A stretch of DNA of 64,000 nucleotides from an uncultured Bacteroidota bacterium (GTDB lineage Bacteria > Bacteroidota > Bacteroidia > Chitinophagales > Chitinophagaceae): NCBI GenBank assembly GCA_903824665.1, contig CAIJXT010000011.1:186001-250000 (forward strand), read 5' to 3'. Shown piece after piece: positions 9,023 through 18,438 of this stretch. Within the stretch, counting starts at the first letter, position 1. The number at the start of each line of letters is the position of its first letter. Under the pieces are notes generated by a model. The model searched no databases. It saw only the letters and a program-made list of their open reading frames with translations, and was not told the DNA's origin. The position numbers were made by a program, and so were the translations under genes.

Positions 9023-9121
9023 TACTCTTTGTTGCCATTTGATACTGTACAGAAATCCCCCCAATTTCACCCGTTACCGTTTGTTTCATTGCGTTAACTT
9101 CATTTGTAACTAAAGCTACAA

Positions 9122-10174
9122 ATGATGAAAAAATACTGCGTCTGTTTGCTGACATGGCTGACTTTACTAATTGCTGTTCAGTGTATTGCTCAACCTACGC
9201 TATTGTTGCCACAGTCGAGCCAGCTAGCTGAGGTGAAGCAGCGGATAGGGTATACTGATGTCACCGTCGTTTATCATAGTCCGGCAGTTAATGGCAGAAA
9301 AGTTTGGGGCGCATTGGTACCCTATGAAAAGATATGGCGTGCCGGAGCCAATGAGAACACCACAATAACCTTTACAGACAATGTGACGATCAATGGCAGC
9401 CCGCTTCCGGCAGGTACCTATGGCCTGCACATGATACCTGGCATAAGTTCCTGGATAGTGGTCTTTTCGAAGAACCATACATCCTGGGGGAGTTACTTCT
9501 ACAACAAAGAAGAAGATGCACTACGGGTGGAGGTAAAGCCCGAAACCCATGAGCATACAGAATGGCTGGAGTATACCTTTACCGACCGCGAGGCTGCGTC
9601 GGCGAATGTTGCCATGTCATGGGAAAAAATACGGGTGTCTTTTTCTGTTGGTGTCGATGTTCATTCCATAGCACTGGATAAAATAAGACTACAACTCAGA
9701 GGCATAGCGGCATTTGGTTGGCATGCCTGGGAGGAAGCAGCCCACTATTGCATAGTGAACAAGATCAACTATGAAGAGGCGCTGAAGTGGGTAGACCGAT
9801 CTATATTGGTGGAGGAGAATCATGTGAATCTTGCGGCCAAAGCCCAGTTGCTGACACTGATGGGTAAAACGAAAGAAGCCGCAGAGATCAATAGAAAGGT
9901 TCTTTCCAGGATGGAGACGGCAAGTGAAACACAGGTGAATGCATTTGGGTATGAATTGATGAATGAACACGATGTTCCCACCGCATTGGATGTGTTCAGA
10001 CTGAATGTTAAGAAACATCCTGATAGCTGGAATGCATATGACAGCCTTGCAGAAGCACTCAATGTATCGGGTGATAGGAAACAGGCACTCGCGAACTACA
10101 GAATTGCATTGTCAAAAGCACCAGATGATCAGAAACAAAGAATAAAAGGTACAATAGCCACGCTGGAGCAATAG
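9122..10174 (+). CDS. DUF2911 protein with C-terminal TPR-like region
   Basis: A 350-residue exported protein. The signal peptide covers about residues 1-23 (ending CIAQ). DUF2911 follows (about 28-170), recognised by VTVVYHSPAVNGRKVWGALVPYEKIWRAGANENTTITF and LPAGTYGLHMIP. The C-terminal third (about 190-350) is helical and reads as tetratricopeptide-like pairs, for example ALDVFRLNVKKHPDSWNAYDSLAEALNVSGDRKQALANYRIAL. DUF2911 is a common Bacteroidota periplasmic family of unknown activity. The coding region is followed by a strong hairpin, so it is a single-gene unit. Tandem ATGs occur at 9122 and 9125. Confidence 0.85.
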   Translation: MMKKYCVCLLTWLTLLIAVQCIAQPTLLLPQSSQLAEVKQRIGYTDVTVVYHSPAVNGRKVWGALVPYEKIWRAGANENTTITFTDNVTINGSPLPAGTYGLHMIPGISSWIVVFSKNHTSWGSYFYNKEEDALRVEVKPETHEHTEWLEYTFTDREAASANVAMSWEKIRVSFSVGVDVHSIALDKIRLQLRGIAAFGWHAWEEAAHYCIVNKINYEEALKWVDRSILVEENHVNLAAKAQLLTLMGKTKEAAEINRKVLSRMETASETQVNAFGYELMNEHDVPTALDVFRLNVKKHPDSWNAYDSLAEALNVSGDRKQALANYRIALSKAPDDQKQRIKGTIATLEQ

Positions 10175-10204
10175 GCCTGGTCACAATATTGAAAGAGTGT
10201 AGCC

Positions 10205-10256
10205 GCGCAAAGGGCTGGTTTGAAAATTCATTTTCAGACCGGCCCTTTGCGTTTTA
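10205..10256 (+). terminator. Terminator after the DUF2911 gene
   Basis: Long, nearly perfect hairpin (CGCAAAGGGC...GCCCTTTGCG, with the inner TTTGAAAA/TTTTCA pairing) followed by TTTT. Confidence 0.82.
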
Positions 10257-10369
10257 GGTAATTGATGAGTGTGATTTATGTAATGCTTGTTGAGGGATGT
10301 GTAATGATTAACAATTCGTATTGGGTCACCTTTGTGAAGTGAAAATTCTTTCACGAGTAACTATTTATA

Positions 10370-13300
10370 ATGAGAACAAAATTATTAATTGTGATGGCTG
10401 CAGTAATGCTGCACATGCTGCCCAATCAAAGTTTCGGGCAGGCACCTACGTTGGGAGTCGCTGCCGGCTTTGTGCTGTTTACAACCATCGGACCAGTGAC
10501 TAATTCAGGTATACCTTATCTTACCCACCTTACTGGAAACGTTGGTACCAATACAGGTTCCAGTACAGGCTTCGGCAATGTGGACGGGCAAATGCATGAT
10601 GGCGGGCCGACAAGTATAGCATGTGCGGCAGATGTCATTGCACTGTATGGAGACCTGAACGGCAGAACTCCTACATTTTCTCCACCGTCACCATTGTTGG
10701 GTGGAGGGGAAACGCTTTCGGCCGGCGTGTATCAGTACCCGCTGCTCACAGCGGCATCGCTGAATCTGAACCTGTTTCTGGACGGAGCTGGTGACCCCAA
10801 TGCATTGTTTATTATAAAAATCGACGGTGCATTCTCGGTAAATACAGGTGCAAAAGTGGTGCTATTGAATGGTGCGCTTGCCTGTAATGTTTTTTGGTTA
10901 GTTGAAGGCATGATTGGTATGGGAGCCGGTGCTACAATGCGTGGCACGATGCTGGCACATAATGGCCAGATATTGTTAGGTGCGCTTGATACGCTTGAAG
11001 GGCGCGCGCTTTCGATAAATGGTGAAATACTTACCAATTCGCTGATGGCTTATACACCATTGGGATGTGGCAGTCCGGTGCTTACCGGCCCCGCCGCCCC
11101 ATCGCTTGTGTCTACTGCATCATTCGGCGTGTTCTCCAGTATTGGGCCGGTGACATCAACACCTGTGACTTATGTATTAGGAGATGTAGGGTCCAACACA
11201 GCTGGCCCTACAGGGTTTGATCCATTGAATGTTACAGGTGACATATACACTCCGGGAGCAGTGACTGCGACCTGTGCCGCGGATCTGCTCAATGTTTACA
11301 ATTATATGAATGCGCTGCCTACTGATATTGAATTGCTTTACCCGGCACTGTTTGGACACGATCTGGTGCTTACCCCGCATACTTATCATATGGCTGCAGC
11401 GCCGATAAGTCTTACCGGAAGTGTTTATCTCAATGCTCAAGGCAACCCGAATGCCGTATTTGTAATCAATATGAATGGTGCGTTTATCACTAGTTTACTT
11501 TCCAAAATCATTCTAATAAATGGTACACAGGCAAAAAACGTGTATTGGAAGATAGATGGTGCTGTGCATATTTATGATAACTCTGTTTTTAACGGCACGA
11601 TCATAGCAGCAGGTGCTATAGACCTGGATACGGGCGATACACTCAACGGCCGTGCGATGACTATTAACGGTGCTGTAGCGATCAATGGCAGCTACATCAA
11701 TGTTAACCCAGCACCATGTGTTGCTTCATCAATTACCGGTATCGATTCGGTATGCGTTGGTATGACCACTTTGCTGACAAGCTCAGATACCGGAAGGATA
11801 TGGCATAGCAGTGATACTGCGGTGGCGACAATTGATTCGGTATCGGGTTTGGTAACCGGAGTAGCTGCAGGAACCACCATTATAACACTAACAACTGGTC
11901 TGGCTTGCCAGAATGTAGATACAGTGACAGTAAATGCTGCGCCATTGCCGGTTACTGGCGCTGATACTGTGTGTGCAGGTTCTGCAACTTTGTATAGCAG
12001 CCTGACTCCGGGTGGATCATGGAGCAGTAGTAATTTGACGGCAGCAACGGTTGGTTCGCTTTCCGGTTTAGTTTCCGGAATTGCAGCCGGAACCGCCGAC
12101 ATATCCTATACCATTGCCGGCGGTTGCAGCGCCATGAAAAATATTGTGGTCAACAGTATCCCTGCTGCCGGCACTATTACCGGTACATTTACTGTTTGTC
12201 CGGCGGCAAACACGCTGCTTAGCAACACTACATTAGGTGGTATATGGTCGTCTGTAACGCCCGCTATTGCTACCATCGGTTCTTTGACAGGCCTGCTAAC
12301 CGGAGTGGTTGCAGGTACAACTACAATTTCTTACACCGTGACAAATACTTGTGGCGCATCGGCAGCTACTACCATTGTAACTGTTAACCCAGCGCCTGAC
12401 GCTGGTACAATAACGGGTATAGCGTCTACCTGCCCAACAGGTACTACTACGCTGAGCAATACCGCCATTGGTGGTGTATGGTCATCTGTAACACCTGCTA
12501 TTGCTACCATAGGTTCACTGACTGGAATTGTCAGCGGTATTGCAACCGGAACAACCACAATATCCTACACCGTAACTAATAGCTGCGGAACAGCGGCGGC
12601 TACAGTTATAGTAACCGTTTCGGCTACTCCTGATGCAGGAACCATAGCGGGCACTACGATTGTTTGTGCCGGTAGTACTACGACATTAACCAATACCGCC
12701 GGTGGTGGTGTATGGTCGTCCGTGACACCAGCAATTGCAACGATAGGTTCTGCAAGTGGTATTGTTACCGGCATTGCTGCAGGAACAACAGCGATATCTT
12801 ATACTGTTACCAATAGCTGCGGAACAAATGCAACGTCTACAGTTGTAACCGTTAATCCGTTGCCAGAAGCTGGTACAATCACCGGTATAGCGTCAACCTG
12901 CCCAACAGTTACGACGACGCTAAGCAATACCGCCATTGGTGGTGTATGGTCATCTGTAACACCTGCTATTGCTACCATAGGTTCGCTCACAGGTATCGTT
13001 ACGGGTATTGCCACTGGAACAACCACAATATCCTATACTGTTACGAATAGCTGCGGAACAGCTGCGGCTACAAGGGTAGTGACGGTTTCAGCCACACCTG
13101 ATGCCGGAACTATAACGGGCACAACAATACTTTGTGCTGGTAGTACTACAACACTAACCAATACCGCCGGTGGCGGTGTTTGGTCGTCTGTTACACCGGC
13201 AACAGCAACAATAGGTTCTGCAAGCGGTACCGTAACTGGTATTGCAGCCGGTACTTCTACGATTTCTTATACTGTTACCAATAGCTGCGGAACAAATGCA

Positions 13301-15028
13301 ACCTCTACTGTTGTAACCGTAAATCCATTACCAGTAGCTGGTACAATCACCGGTACAGCGTCTACCTGCCCAACCGGTACCACGACGCTGAGCAATACTG
13401 CCAGTGGCGGTGTATGGTCGTCTGTAACGCCTGCGGTTGCTACAATAGGTTCGCTGACTGGTATCGTTACAGGTATTGCAACAGGAACAACCACAATATC
13501 CTACACTGTAACGAATAGCTGCGGAACAGCTGTGACTACAGTGATTGTGACTATATCGGCTACTCCTGATGCAGGAACCATAACGGGCACTGCGATAGTT
13601 TGTGCTGGCAGTACTACAACACTAACCAATACCGCCGGTGGTGGAGTATGGGTGTCTGTTACACCAGCAATTGCAACCATTGGTTCTGCAAGCGGTATCG
13701 TGACAGGTATGGCTGCAGGTACAACAATTGTATCGTATACGGTAACCAATAGCTGCGGATCAGCTTCTTCATTCAGGATTGTAACCGTTAATCCATTGCC
13801 TTTTGCAGGTATAATAACAGGAACGGCAACAGTTTGTCAGGGTAACACAATTACACTAAACAGTACCGTTGGCGGCGGTATCTGGACGTCGGCGTCTACC
13901 TTAGTTGCTGCTATTGGCTCGTTATCAGGTATCGTTACAGGTGCTAATTCAGGCACAGCATTAATTTCATACTCTTTCACCAATAGCTGCGGAACGAATG
14001 TTGCCACCCGTGTAGTAACTGTCAGTCCGATGCCAAATGCAGGTACAATCATTGGTCTTTCCAGAGTGTGTACAGGCTCTTCGATTTCGCTGACTAACAT
14101 GGCCACAGGCGGAATATGGAGCACTAATAATGCTAATACATCAGTATCCAGTGGTTTGGTGACAGGTATCTTTGCTGGTATTGATACCATTGTTTACACC
14201 GTAACTAATAGTTGTGGATCGGCAACTGCTATCAAGATCATCACTGTTAATCCACTGCCAGGCATTACAATTATAACAACGAGTTCGCCAGCGATCGTTT
14301 GTAATGGTACAATGTATCAGAATTTCGGTACATCAACACCTGTTGCAGCAGATAGAGTGTACAACTGGTCGGCGGTTAATGCAACAGTGTGGGCACAAGG
14401 GTCTTCGCACAATTATGCGCTTGTTAACTTCAATCTGACAGGCACAGCATATGTGACATTAAATACAACAATATCATCAACAGGCTGCACAAGCACAAAT
14501 ACACAAATGGTTACTGTAAACGCGTCACCTGCCCAGGTTGATTATGTTTCCTATTTCAAAGGCCATTTTGTAAGTACGCCAAATGGTAGAGGATCTTACC
14601 AGTGGGGCTATGACGACAAAACCACTCTTGATTCAACAATACTTGTTGGAGAGATCAACCAGGATTATGTACACGCAAGTCCTGATTTTAATAACAGGCT
14701 GTTTTGGGTGATGACTAATACAGGTGGCTGTATACAGAAGACTTATTATACAGCACCGCTGGTAGTAGAAAGCGTGAGTGAAGATGGACCAAACGTAAAG
14801 GTGTATCCTAACCCTGCAACAAGCCAGATAACTGTTGAGATAAGTGCAAACGCAGCTGGAACTATCGTTGTTGAAATAGCTAACATAATGGGCCAGAAAA
14901 TGACCAGCGTTACCGCAAGTAACAGTAAAGCTTTGGTTGATGTGACAGACCTGGCTGCAGGCCCTTACATAGTTACCTGTTACAGCGACGGCATCAGAAT
15001 CAGCAGCACTCGTTTCATCAAGAACTAA
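10370..15028 (+). CDS. Secreted adhesin with two tandem ice-binding (DUF3494) modules, Ig-like repeats and T9SS signal
   Basis: A 1552-residue protein with a signal peptide (1-23). Two DUF3494 ice-binding modules lie at about 25-235 and 240-450. Each has the family pattern FVLF/FGVF..IGPVT, a G(N/D)VG(T/S)NT segment, AxDVxxxY/AADLLNVY, a PNALFIIKIDGAF / PNAVFVINMNGAF strand, VFWLVEG / VYWKIDG and a L(E/N)GRA(L/M)(S/T)I(N)G strand near the end. Eleven Ig-like (BIG2-type) repeats of about 78 residues follow (about 452-1300) with a recurrent GG(V/I)WSS core, then a diverged Ig-like domain and a Por/T9SS sorting domain (about 1470-1552, KVYPNPATSQITV...). DUF3494 proteins bind ice crystals. This layout suggests a cell-surface or secreted ice adhesin on a stalk. 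A near-consensus promoter box (CACCTTTG) lies at 10327. It forms one unit with the OmpA gene 30 bp downstream. Confidence 0.88.
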   Translation: MRTKLLIVMAAVMLHMLPNQSFGQAPTLGVAAGFVLFTTIGPVTNSGIPYLTHLTGNVGTNTGSSTGFGNVDGQMHDGGPTSIACAADVIALYGDLNGRTPTFSPPSPLLGGGETLSAGVYQYPLLTAASLNLNLFLDGAGDPNALFIIKIDGAFSVNTGAKVVLLNGALACNVFWLVEGMIGMGAGATMRGTMLAHNGQILLGALDTLEGRALSINGEILTNSLMAYTPLGCGSPVLTGPAAPSLVSTASFGVFSSIGPVTSTPVTYVLGDVGSNTAGPTGFDPLNVTGDIYTPGAVTATCAADLLNVYNYMNALPTDIELLYPALFGHDLVLTPHTYHMAAAPISLTGSVYLNAQGNPNAVFVINMNGAFITSLLSKIILINGTQAKNVYWKIDGAVHIYDNSVFNGTIIAAGAIDLDTGDTLNGRAMTINGAVAINGSYINVNPAPCVASSITGIDSVCVGMTTLLTSSDTGRIWHSSDTAVATIDSVSGLVTGVAAGTTIITLTTGLACQNVDTVTVNAAPLPVTGADTVCAGSATLYSSLTPGGSWSSSNLTAATVGSLSGLVSGIAAGTADISYTIAGGCSAMKNIVVNSIPAAGTITGTFTVCPAANTLLSNTTLGGIWSSVTPAIATIGSLTGLLTGVVAGTTTISYTVTNTCGASAATTIVTVNPAPDAGTITGIASTCPTGTTTLSNTAIGGVWSSVTPAIATIGSLTGIVSGIATGTTTISYTVTNSCGTAAATVIVTVSATPDAGTIAGTTIVCAGSTTTLTNTAGGGVWSSVTPAIATIGSASGIVTGIAAGTTAISYTVTNSCGTNATSTVVTVNPLPEAGTITGIASTCPTVTTTLSNTAIGGVWSSVTPAIATIGSLTGIVTGIATGTTTISYTVTNSCGTAAATRVVTVSATPDAGTITGTTILCAGSTTTLTNTAGGGVWSSVTPATATIGSASGTVTGIAAGTSTISYTVTNSCGTNATSTVVTVNPLPVAGTITGTASTCPTGTTTLSNTASGGVWSSVTPAVATIGSLTGIVTGIATGTTTISYTVTNSCGTAVTTVIVTISATPDAGTITGTAIVCAGSTTTLTNTAGGGVWVSVTPAIATIGSASGIVTGMAAGTTIVSYTVTNSCGSASSFRIVTVNPLPFAGIITGTATVCQGNTITLNSTVGGGIWTSASTLVAAIGSLSGIVTGANSGTALISYSFTNSCGTNVATRVVTVSPMPNAGTIIGLSRVCTGSSISLTNMATGGIWSTNNANTSVSSGLVTGIFAGIDTIVYTVTNSCGSATAIKIITVNPLPGITIITTSSPAIVCNGTMYQNFGTSTPVAADRVYNWSAVNATVWAQGSSHNYALVNFNLTGTAYVTLNTTISSTGCTSTNTQMVTVNASPAQVDYVSYFKGHFVSTPNGRGSYQWGYDDKTTLDSTILVGEINQDYVHASPDFNNRLFWVMTNTGGCIQKTYYTAPLVVESVSEDGPNVKVYPNPATSQITVEISANAAGTIVVEIANIMGQKMTSVTASNSKALVDVTDLAAGPYIVTCYSDGIRISSTRFIKN
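12165..13805 (+). repeat. Tandem 234-bp Ig-like coding repeats with 468-bp higher-order period
   Basis: Seven units of about 234 bp recur, with junctions near 12165, 12400, 12636, 12870, 13104, 13339, 13572 and 13806. Alternate units are more alike than neighbours: the units containing STCPTGTTTLSNTA alternate with those containing VCAGSTTTLTNTAGGG. The repeat therefore evolved by duplication of a two-domain (468-bp) block. Units are similar enough at DNA level to be prone to recombination or mis-assembly. Confidence 0.85.
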
Positions 15029-15057
15029 TCTATTTCACCACATAAAACAATTTTAAA

Positions 15058-16863
15058 ATGAAAAACATATATCTCTTGTTGATTGCAGCAGGTTGTTCTG
15101 CATCAGCAATAGCGCAGGTTGCAAGTACACATCCATATGCCACCAATCAGTCGAAGCGCTGGGCACTGGATGTAAATTTACTGGGCGGAAAAGCCGACCA
15201 GACTTTTACGACTGCAAATTCCATAAACAATTATCCGGGAGCGATGAATGGTAATACCGGAGTTTTGAAATATGACAGAGGCTACTCTTACGGTGCGAAC
15301 CTGCAATTGGGGTATTTTTTCGGACACAGTGAGCATTTTGGCATCGGTACAGGCATCATGTTCATGGAGCAGCGAGGTGAAGCTAATCTCGACGCGTTCC
15401 ACATCGATTTTAGATCGACAGACGTTGCAGGAAATACCTTCAGGCAGGTGCTGAGCGGGTATGATATCCGTGAAGACGTTGTTTCGTCGATGGTGAATAT
15501 TCCGGTGATGCTGAAATTCAAGACTCGCTTTTCAAAGCGTTGGGGATTCAGTACGGATGCTGGCGCTGTAATCAATCTGCAAATGAAGAACGCATACAGT
15601 ACTAATGCGAAATTCAACAGGGAAGCAATTTACAAATTTGTACAAAACAGTGACGGCGGTACAACTTCTGTTTACGACAATTCTACTACGCCGTCTGCCG
15701 GATCCTGGCTTGTAACCAGAGCAGAATTTCTGCGCAACAATCCAGGTGGAGATTGGGCAGAGTATGCCAGAATCAAACGTTCGATGGGTATAAATGTTGG
15801 TGACCAAATGATTACTGCCAGCCGAACAGGCAAAACTACTTATCAGACCCCGTCGGTTGGTTTTATGATCCAGCCATCTTTCAATTACTATTTGTCTGAC
15901 AATGTCTCTATAAAGTTGGGCGGTTATTACATGCTGCAACCTTTCAAAAACAAGGCTCTGAGCAACTATCGCCTGACAGACGGGTATAGTTCATACAGTT
16001 CTGTACTTGATAACGTTACCGCAAGTGTCAATACATCTTATGGCGTGAACCTTGGAGTAAGTGTATATATGGGCAGAAAAGACAAAGACCACGACAACGA
16101 TGGTATCACCGACAGAAAGGATGATTGCCCGGATGTGTTTGGACTCGCTGAATTTAACGGTTGTCCTGATACCGATAAAGATGGTATTCAGGATTCGAAA
16201 GATTCATGTGTCACCGTTTTCGGTCTTGCTAAATTCAATGGCTGTCCTGACACAGACGGCGACGGACTTGCCGACAGGGTAGATGAATGCCCTTTTGTGG
16301 CCGGACCAATAGCATTGAATGGCTGCCCGGACAAAGACAAAGATGGTATAGCAGACAAAAACGACCTCTGTCCAGATGTTTACGGTGTTCTGTTGTTCCG
16401 CGGTTGTCCTGATACAGATGGCGATGGTATTGCAGACAGCGAAGACAAATGCCCTATGGTAGCCGGTACTGCTGCCAACGGCGGATGCCCTGACACTAAA
16501 CCTGCTACCGACCCAATGAACGGTGGTGGCGATCTGAATACACCAATACTGTTTGAAGTGAATATGTCAACAGTAAAACAATCGTCAATGCCCGGAATAG
16601 AAGATGCAGTGAACGAGCTGAACGCTGACAAAAACGCAACCCTTCAGATAGATGGTCATGCAGATGCAAGTGGCCCCGACGCCTGGAACAAAATACTATC
16701 TCTGGAGCGTGCAAAGGCTGTAAAAGCTGAGGTGACACAACGTGGTATAAAAAGCAATAGGGTGAATACAATAGGGCATGGCAGCAACGACCCTGCAGCT
16801 ACCAACGACACCTATGACGGCAAAGAACAAAACAGAAGGGCCAAAATGACTATAAAAAAGTAG
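15058..16863 (+). CDS. OmpA-family outer membrane protein with thrombospondin type 3 repeats
   Basis: A 601-residue protein with a signal peptide (1-20). An N-terminal outer-membrane beta-barrel-like region (about 30-340) is followed by five calcium-binding thrombospondin type 3 repeats (about 345-480, recurrent DxDxDGIxDxxDxCP). The C-terminus is an OmpA/MotB peptidoglycan-binding domain (about 495-601) with GHADASGPDAWN, LERAKAV and NRRAKM. It would tether the outer membrane to peptidoglycan. It lies 30 bp downstream of the ice-binding adhesin and shares its terminator, so co-expression is likely. Service as its membrane anchor or display partner is inference. Confidence 0.88.
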   Translation: MKNIYLLLIAAGCSASAIAQVASTHPYATNQSKRWALDVNLLGGKADQTFTTANSINNYPGAMNGNTGVLKYDRGYSYGANLQLGYFFGHSEHFGIGTGIMFMEQRGEANLDAFHIDFRSTDVAGNTFRQVLSGYDIREDVVSSMVNIPVMLKFKTRFSKRWGFSTDAGAVINLQMKNAYSTNAKFNREAIYKFVQNSDGGTTSVYDNSTTPSAGSWLVTRAEFLRNNPGGDWAEYARIKRSMGINVGDQMITASRTGKTTYQTPSVGFMIQPSFNYYLSDNVSIKLGGYYMLQPFKNKALSNYRLTDGYSSYSSVLDNVTASVNTSYGVNLGVSVYMGRKDKDHDNDGITDRKDDCPDVFGLAEFNGCPDTDKDGIQDSKDSCVTVFGLAKFNGCPDTDGDGLADRVDECPFVAGPIALNGCPDKDKDGIADKNDLCPDVYGVLLFRGCPDTDGDGIADSEDKCPMVAGTAANGGCPDTKPATDPMNGGGDLNTPILFEVNMSTVKQSSMPGIEDAVNELNADKNATLQIDGHADASGPDAWNKILSLERAKAVKAEVTQRGIKSNRVNTIGHGSNDPAATNDTYDGKEQNRRAKMTIKK

Positions 16864-16886
16864 AGATTCGAGTGGTCTTCAAAAAG

Positions 16887-16924
16887 AAACGGTCTGTCCT
16901 GAATTTAGGACAGACCGTTTTGCT
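16887..16924. terminator. Bidirectional terminator between the OmpA and YHYH genes
   Basis: Perfect 14-bp stem (AAACGGTCTGTCCT / AGGACAGACCGTTT) with a 6-nt loop. A T-tract follows on the plus strand, and a T-rich stretch (TTTCTTTTTG) on the minus strand. The converging genes end on either side. Confidence 0.85.
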
Positions 16925-16968
16925 ATAGAAACAACAAGGGGAACGTTCGTACGATTATGATAGTCAGT

Positions 16969-18330
16969 TTACTTCGTAATCGTAATTTTTTTAGTTACAG
17001 CACCATTTTCATTATATACTCTCACCAGATATTCACCGCTATAAAAGGTGCGGGTGTCGAGATAAGAAATGGTACTGCCTGCATTGATGATGGACGATTG
17101 CAGTAACCTTCCTGTCATGTCGAAAATGGCAACATGCATGTCCTGATACATAGCATTATCTGTTTGTACAGCAATAAAATCATTGGAGGGGTTAGGGAAA
17201 ATAATTACATCCAAGTTGCCGGTAGTGATTGTCGTGTAAGATGAAGACGGATTGTATGTTGTAACCGGTTCTGTGATAGATGTTACTTTTACGCCCGTCT
17301 TAACCCCATAGAAAGTAGGACCTACTGCATAAGGATAGGCAGAATTGTGCTGAGCATCTACCGTGCAAAAATACGCGTACGTGCCAGCGGGATACTCGGG
17401 TGTAACACAAAAACGTCCATTGTGGCTATCGAGGTAGTCGGGCTGTGCGGCGGTAGGGGCGATGTATTCATAATCTTCTCTGAAATAGCCAAGCGGGTAG
17501 GTGGTGCTCACCGCAGGACCGGCTGTTACAGGTGACCCATCCGCGTAGGTAGTACGTGTAGTAATAGATCTGAGTGCATAGCTCGATTTCATTCGTACAA
17601 TACCTCCTGTGCCGTCAGTATTCTTGAAACCATAGGCGCCATAAATCGGGAAACCGTCATATGCAAAACCTATGAGCGGCGAATGGGCGCTGCTGTTGAT
17701 TACATAAAGTCCGTCAGCATCATACAAATTACATACGGTTGAGATAACAGAAAGATCCAGTTTGAATGCGCTTGGGTTCTGGTGATGGTGGTAGTTGCCC
17801 ATAGCCGGGTGGCCCTTGGAGCAGTCGAAGCCACCTTTCTCTGCCAGCACGGCATCTCTGTTCCACACACCATCCCCAGGCCCGCCGGGGATAGGTCCGC
17901 CGGCTATTGCATTGGTGCTGTTCTTCCACGATACACCATCTCGATAGTCGAAAAGTGCAACACCGTTGATGAATATGCCAATGTTACCACCCGTCGTTGC
18001 AACAGGGGCTCCGGTATTGGCAACCGGACTTAGCGGTAGCTTGAAAATGGCATTCTGACTGGTAGCCAACGATGGATTGCCATCGAGGAACGGACCTGTA
18101 ACATAACCAGGTATGCCTTTTGTACGTACATAAACCCAATTGGTCGAATACAAAACCGTCTGCACATTGGCAGAGTCTGCATCGACTATGGGTGTAGAGT
18201 TGCCGCTAACATAGTGCCTGCCGGTAAGTCCGGTTGTATTTCGTATCCAGGACAGGATTGCCGGATTGGTCTGTGCTTGCAGGGTAATGCTGCCGAACAG
18301 CAACGCGGGAATTAATAGTGCTTTTTTCAT
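16969..18330 (-). CDS. YHYH-domain protein with T9SS sorting domain
   Basis: A 453-residue secreted protein with a signal peptide (1-20). The central region (about 110-345) carries the YHYH-family landmarks: GDGVWNRDAVLAEKGGFDCSKGHPAMGNYHHHQNP (Tyr180, His181-183), LIGFAYDGFPIYGAYG and LDSHNGRFCVTPEYPAGTYAYF. A T9SS C-terminal domain (about 375-453, VIIFPNPSNDFIAVQT..., GEYLVRVY) directs surface attachment. The His/Tyr-rich core suggests metal binding; the biochemical role of the family is not established. It lies 108 bp downstream of the MauG-like gene on the same strand, so it may be the last cistron of that operon or have its own promoter. Confidence 0.85.
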   Translation of the reverse strand: MKKALLIPALLFGSITLQAQTNPAILSWIRNTTGLTGRHYVSGNSTPIVDADSANVQTVLYSTNWVYVRTKGIPGYVTGPFLDGNPSLATSQNAIFKLPLSPVANTGAPVATTGGNIGIFINGVALFDYRDGVSWKNSTNAIAGGPIPGGPGDGVWNRDAVLAEKGGFDCSKGHPAMGNYHHHQNPSAFKLDLSVISTVCNLYDADGLYVINSSAHSPLIGFAYDGFPIYGAYGFKNTDGTGGIVRMKSSYALRSITTRTTYADGSPVTAGPAVSTTYPLGYFREDYEYIAPTAAQPDYLDSHNGRFCVTPEYPAGTYAYFCTVDAQHNSAYPYAVGPTFYGVKTGVKVTSITEPVTTYNPSSSYTTITTGNLDVIIFPNPSNDFIAVQTDNAMYQDMHVAIFDMTGRLLQSSIINAGSTISYLDTRTFYSGEYLVRVYNENGAVTKKITITK

Positions 18331-18438
18331 TTGTGCTGATTTGTGAGTTGCTCAATCTCCTGAGTTAGCCTTTTCATTGGGAGTGCCCGATGTCTGTGCA
18401 AACAGGATTGTTCAGTTTTTTTTGACGACTAAATGAGC

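Noticed and set aside
8426..9070. 214-residue minus-strand frame inside the penicillin-binding protein gene
   Set aside because: It is antisense to the transpeptidase domain, rich in rare residue combinations and without recognisable motifs.
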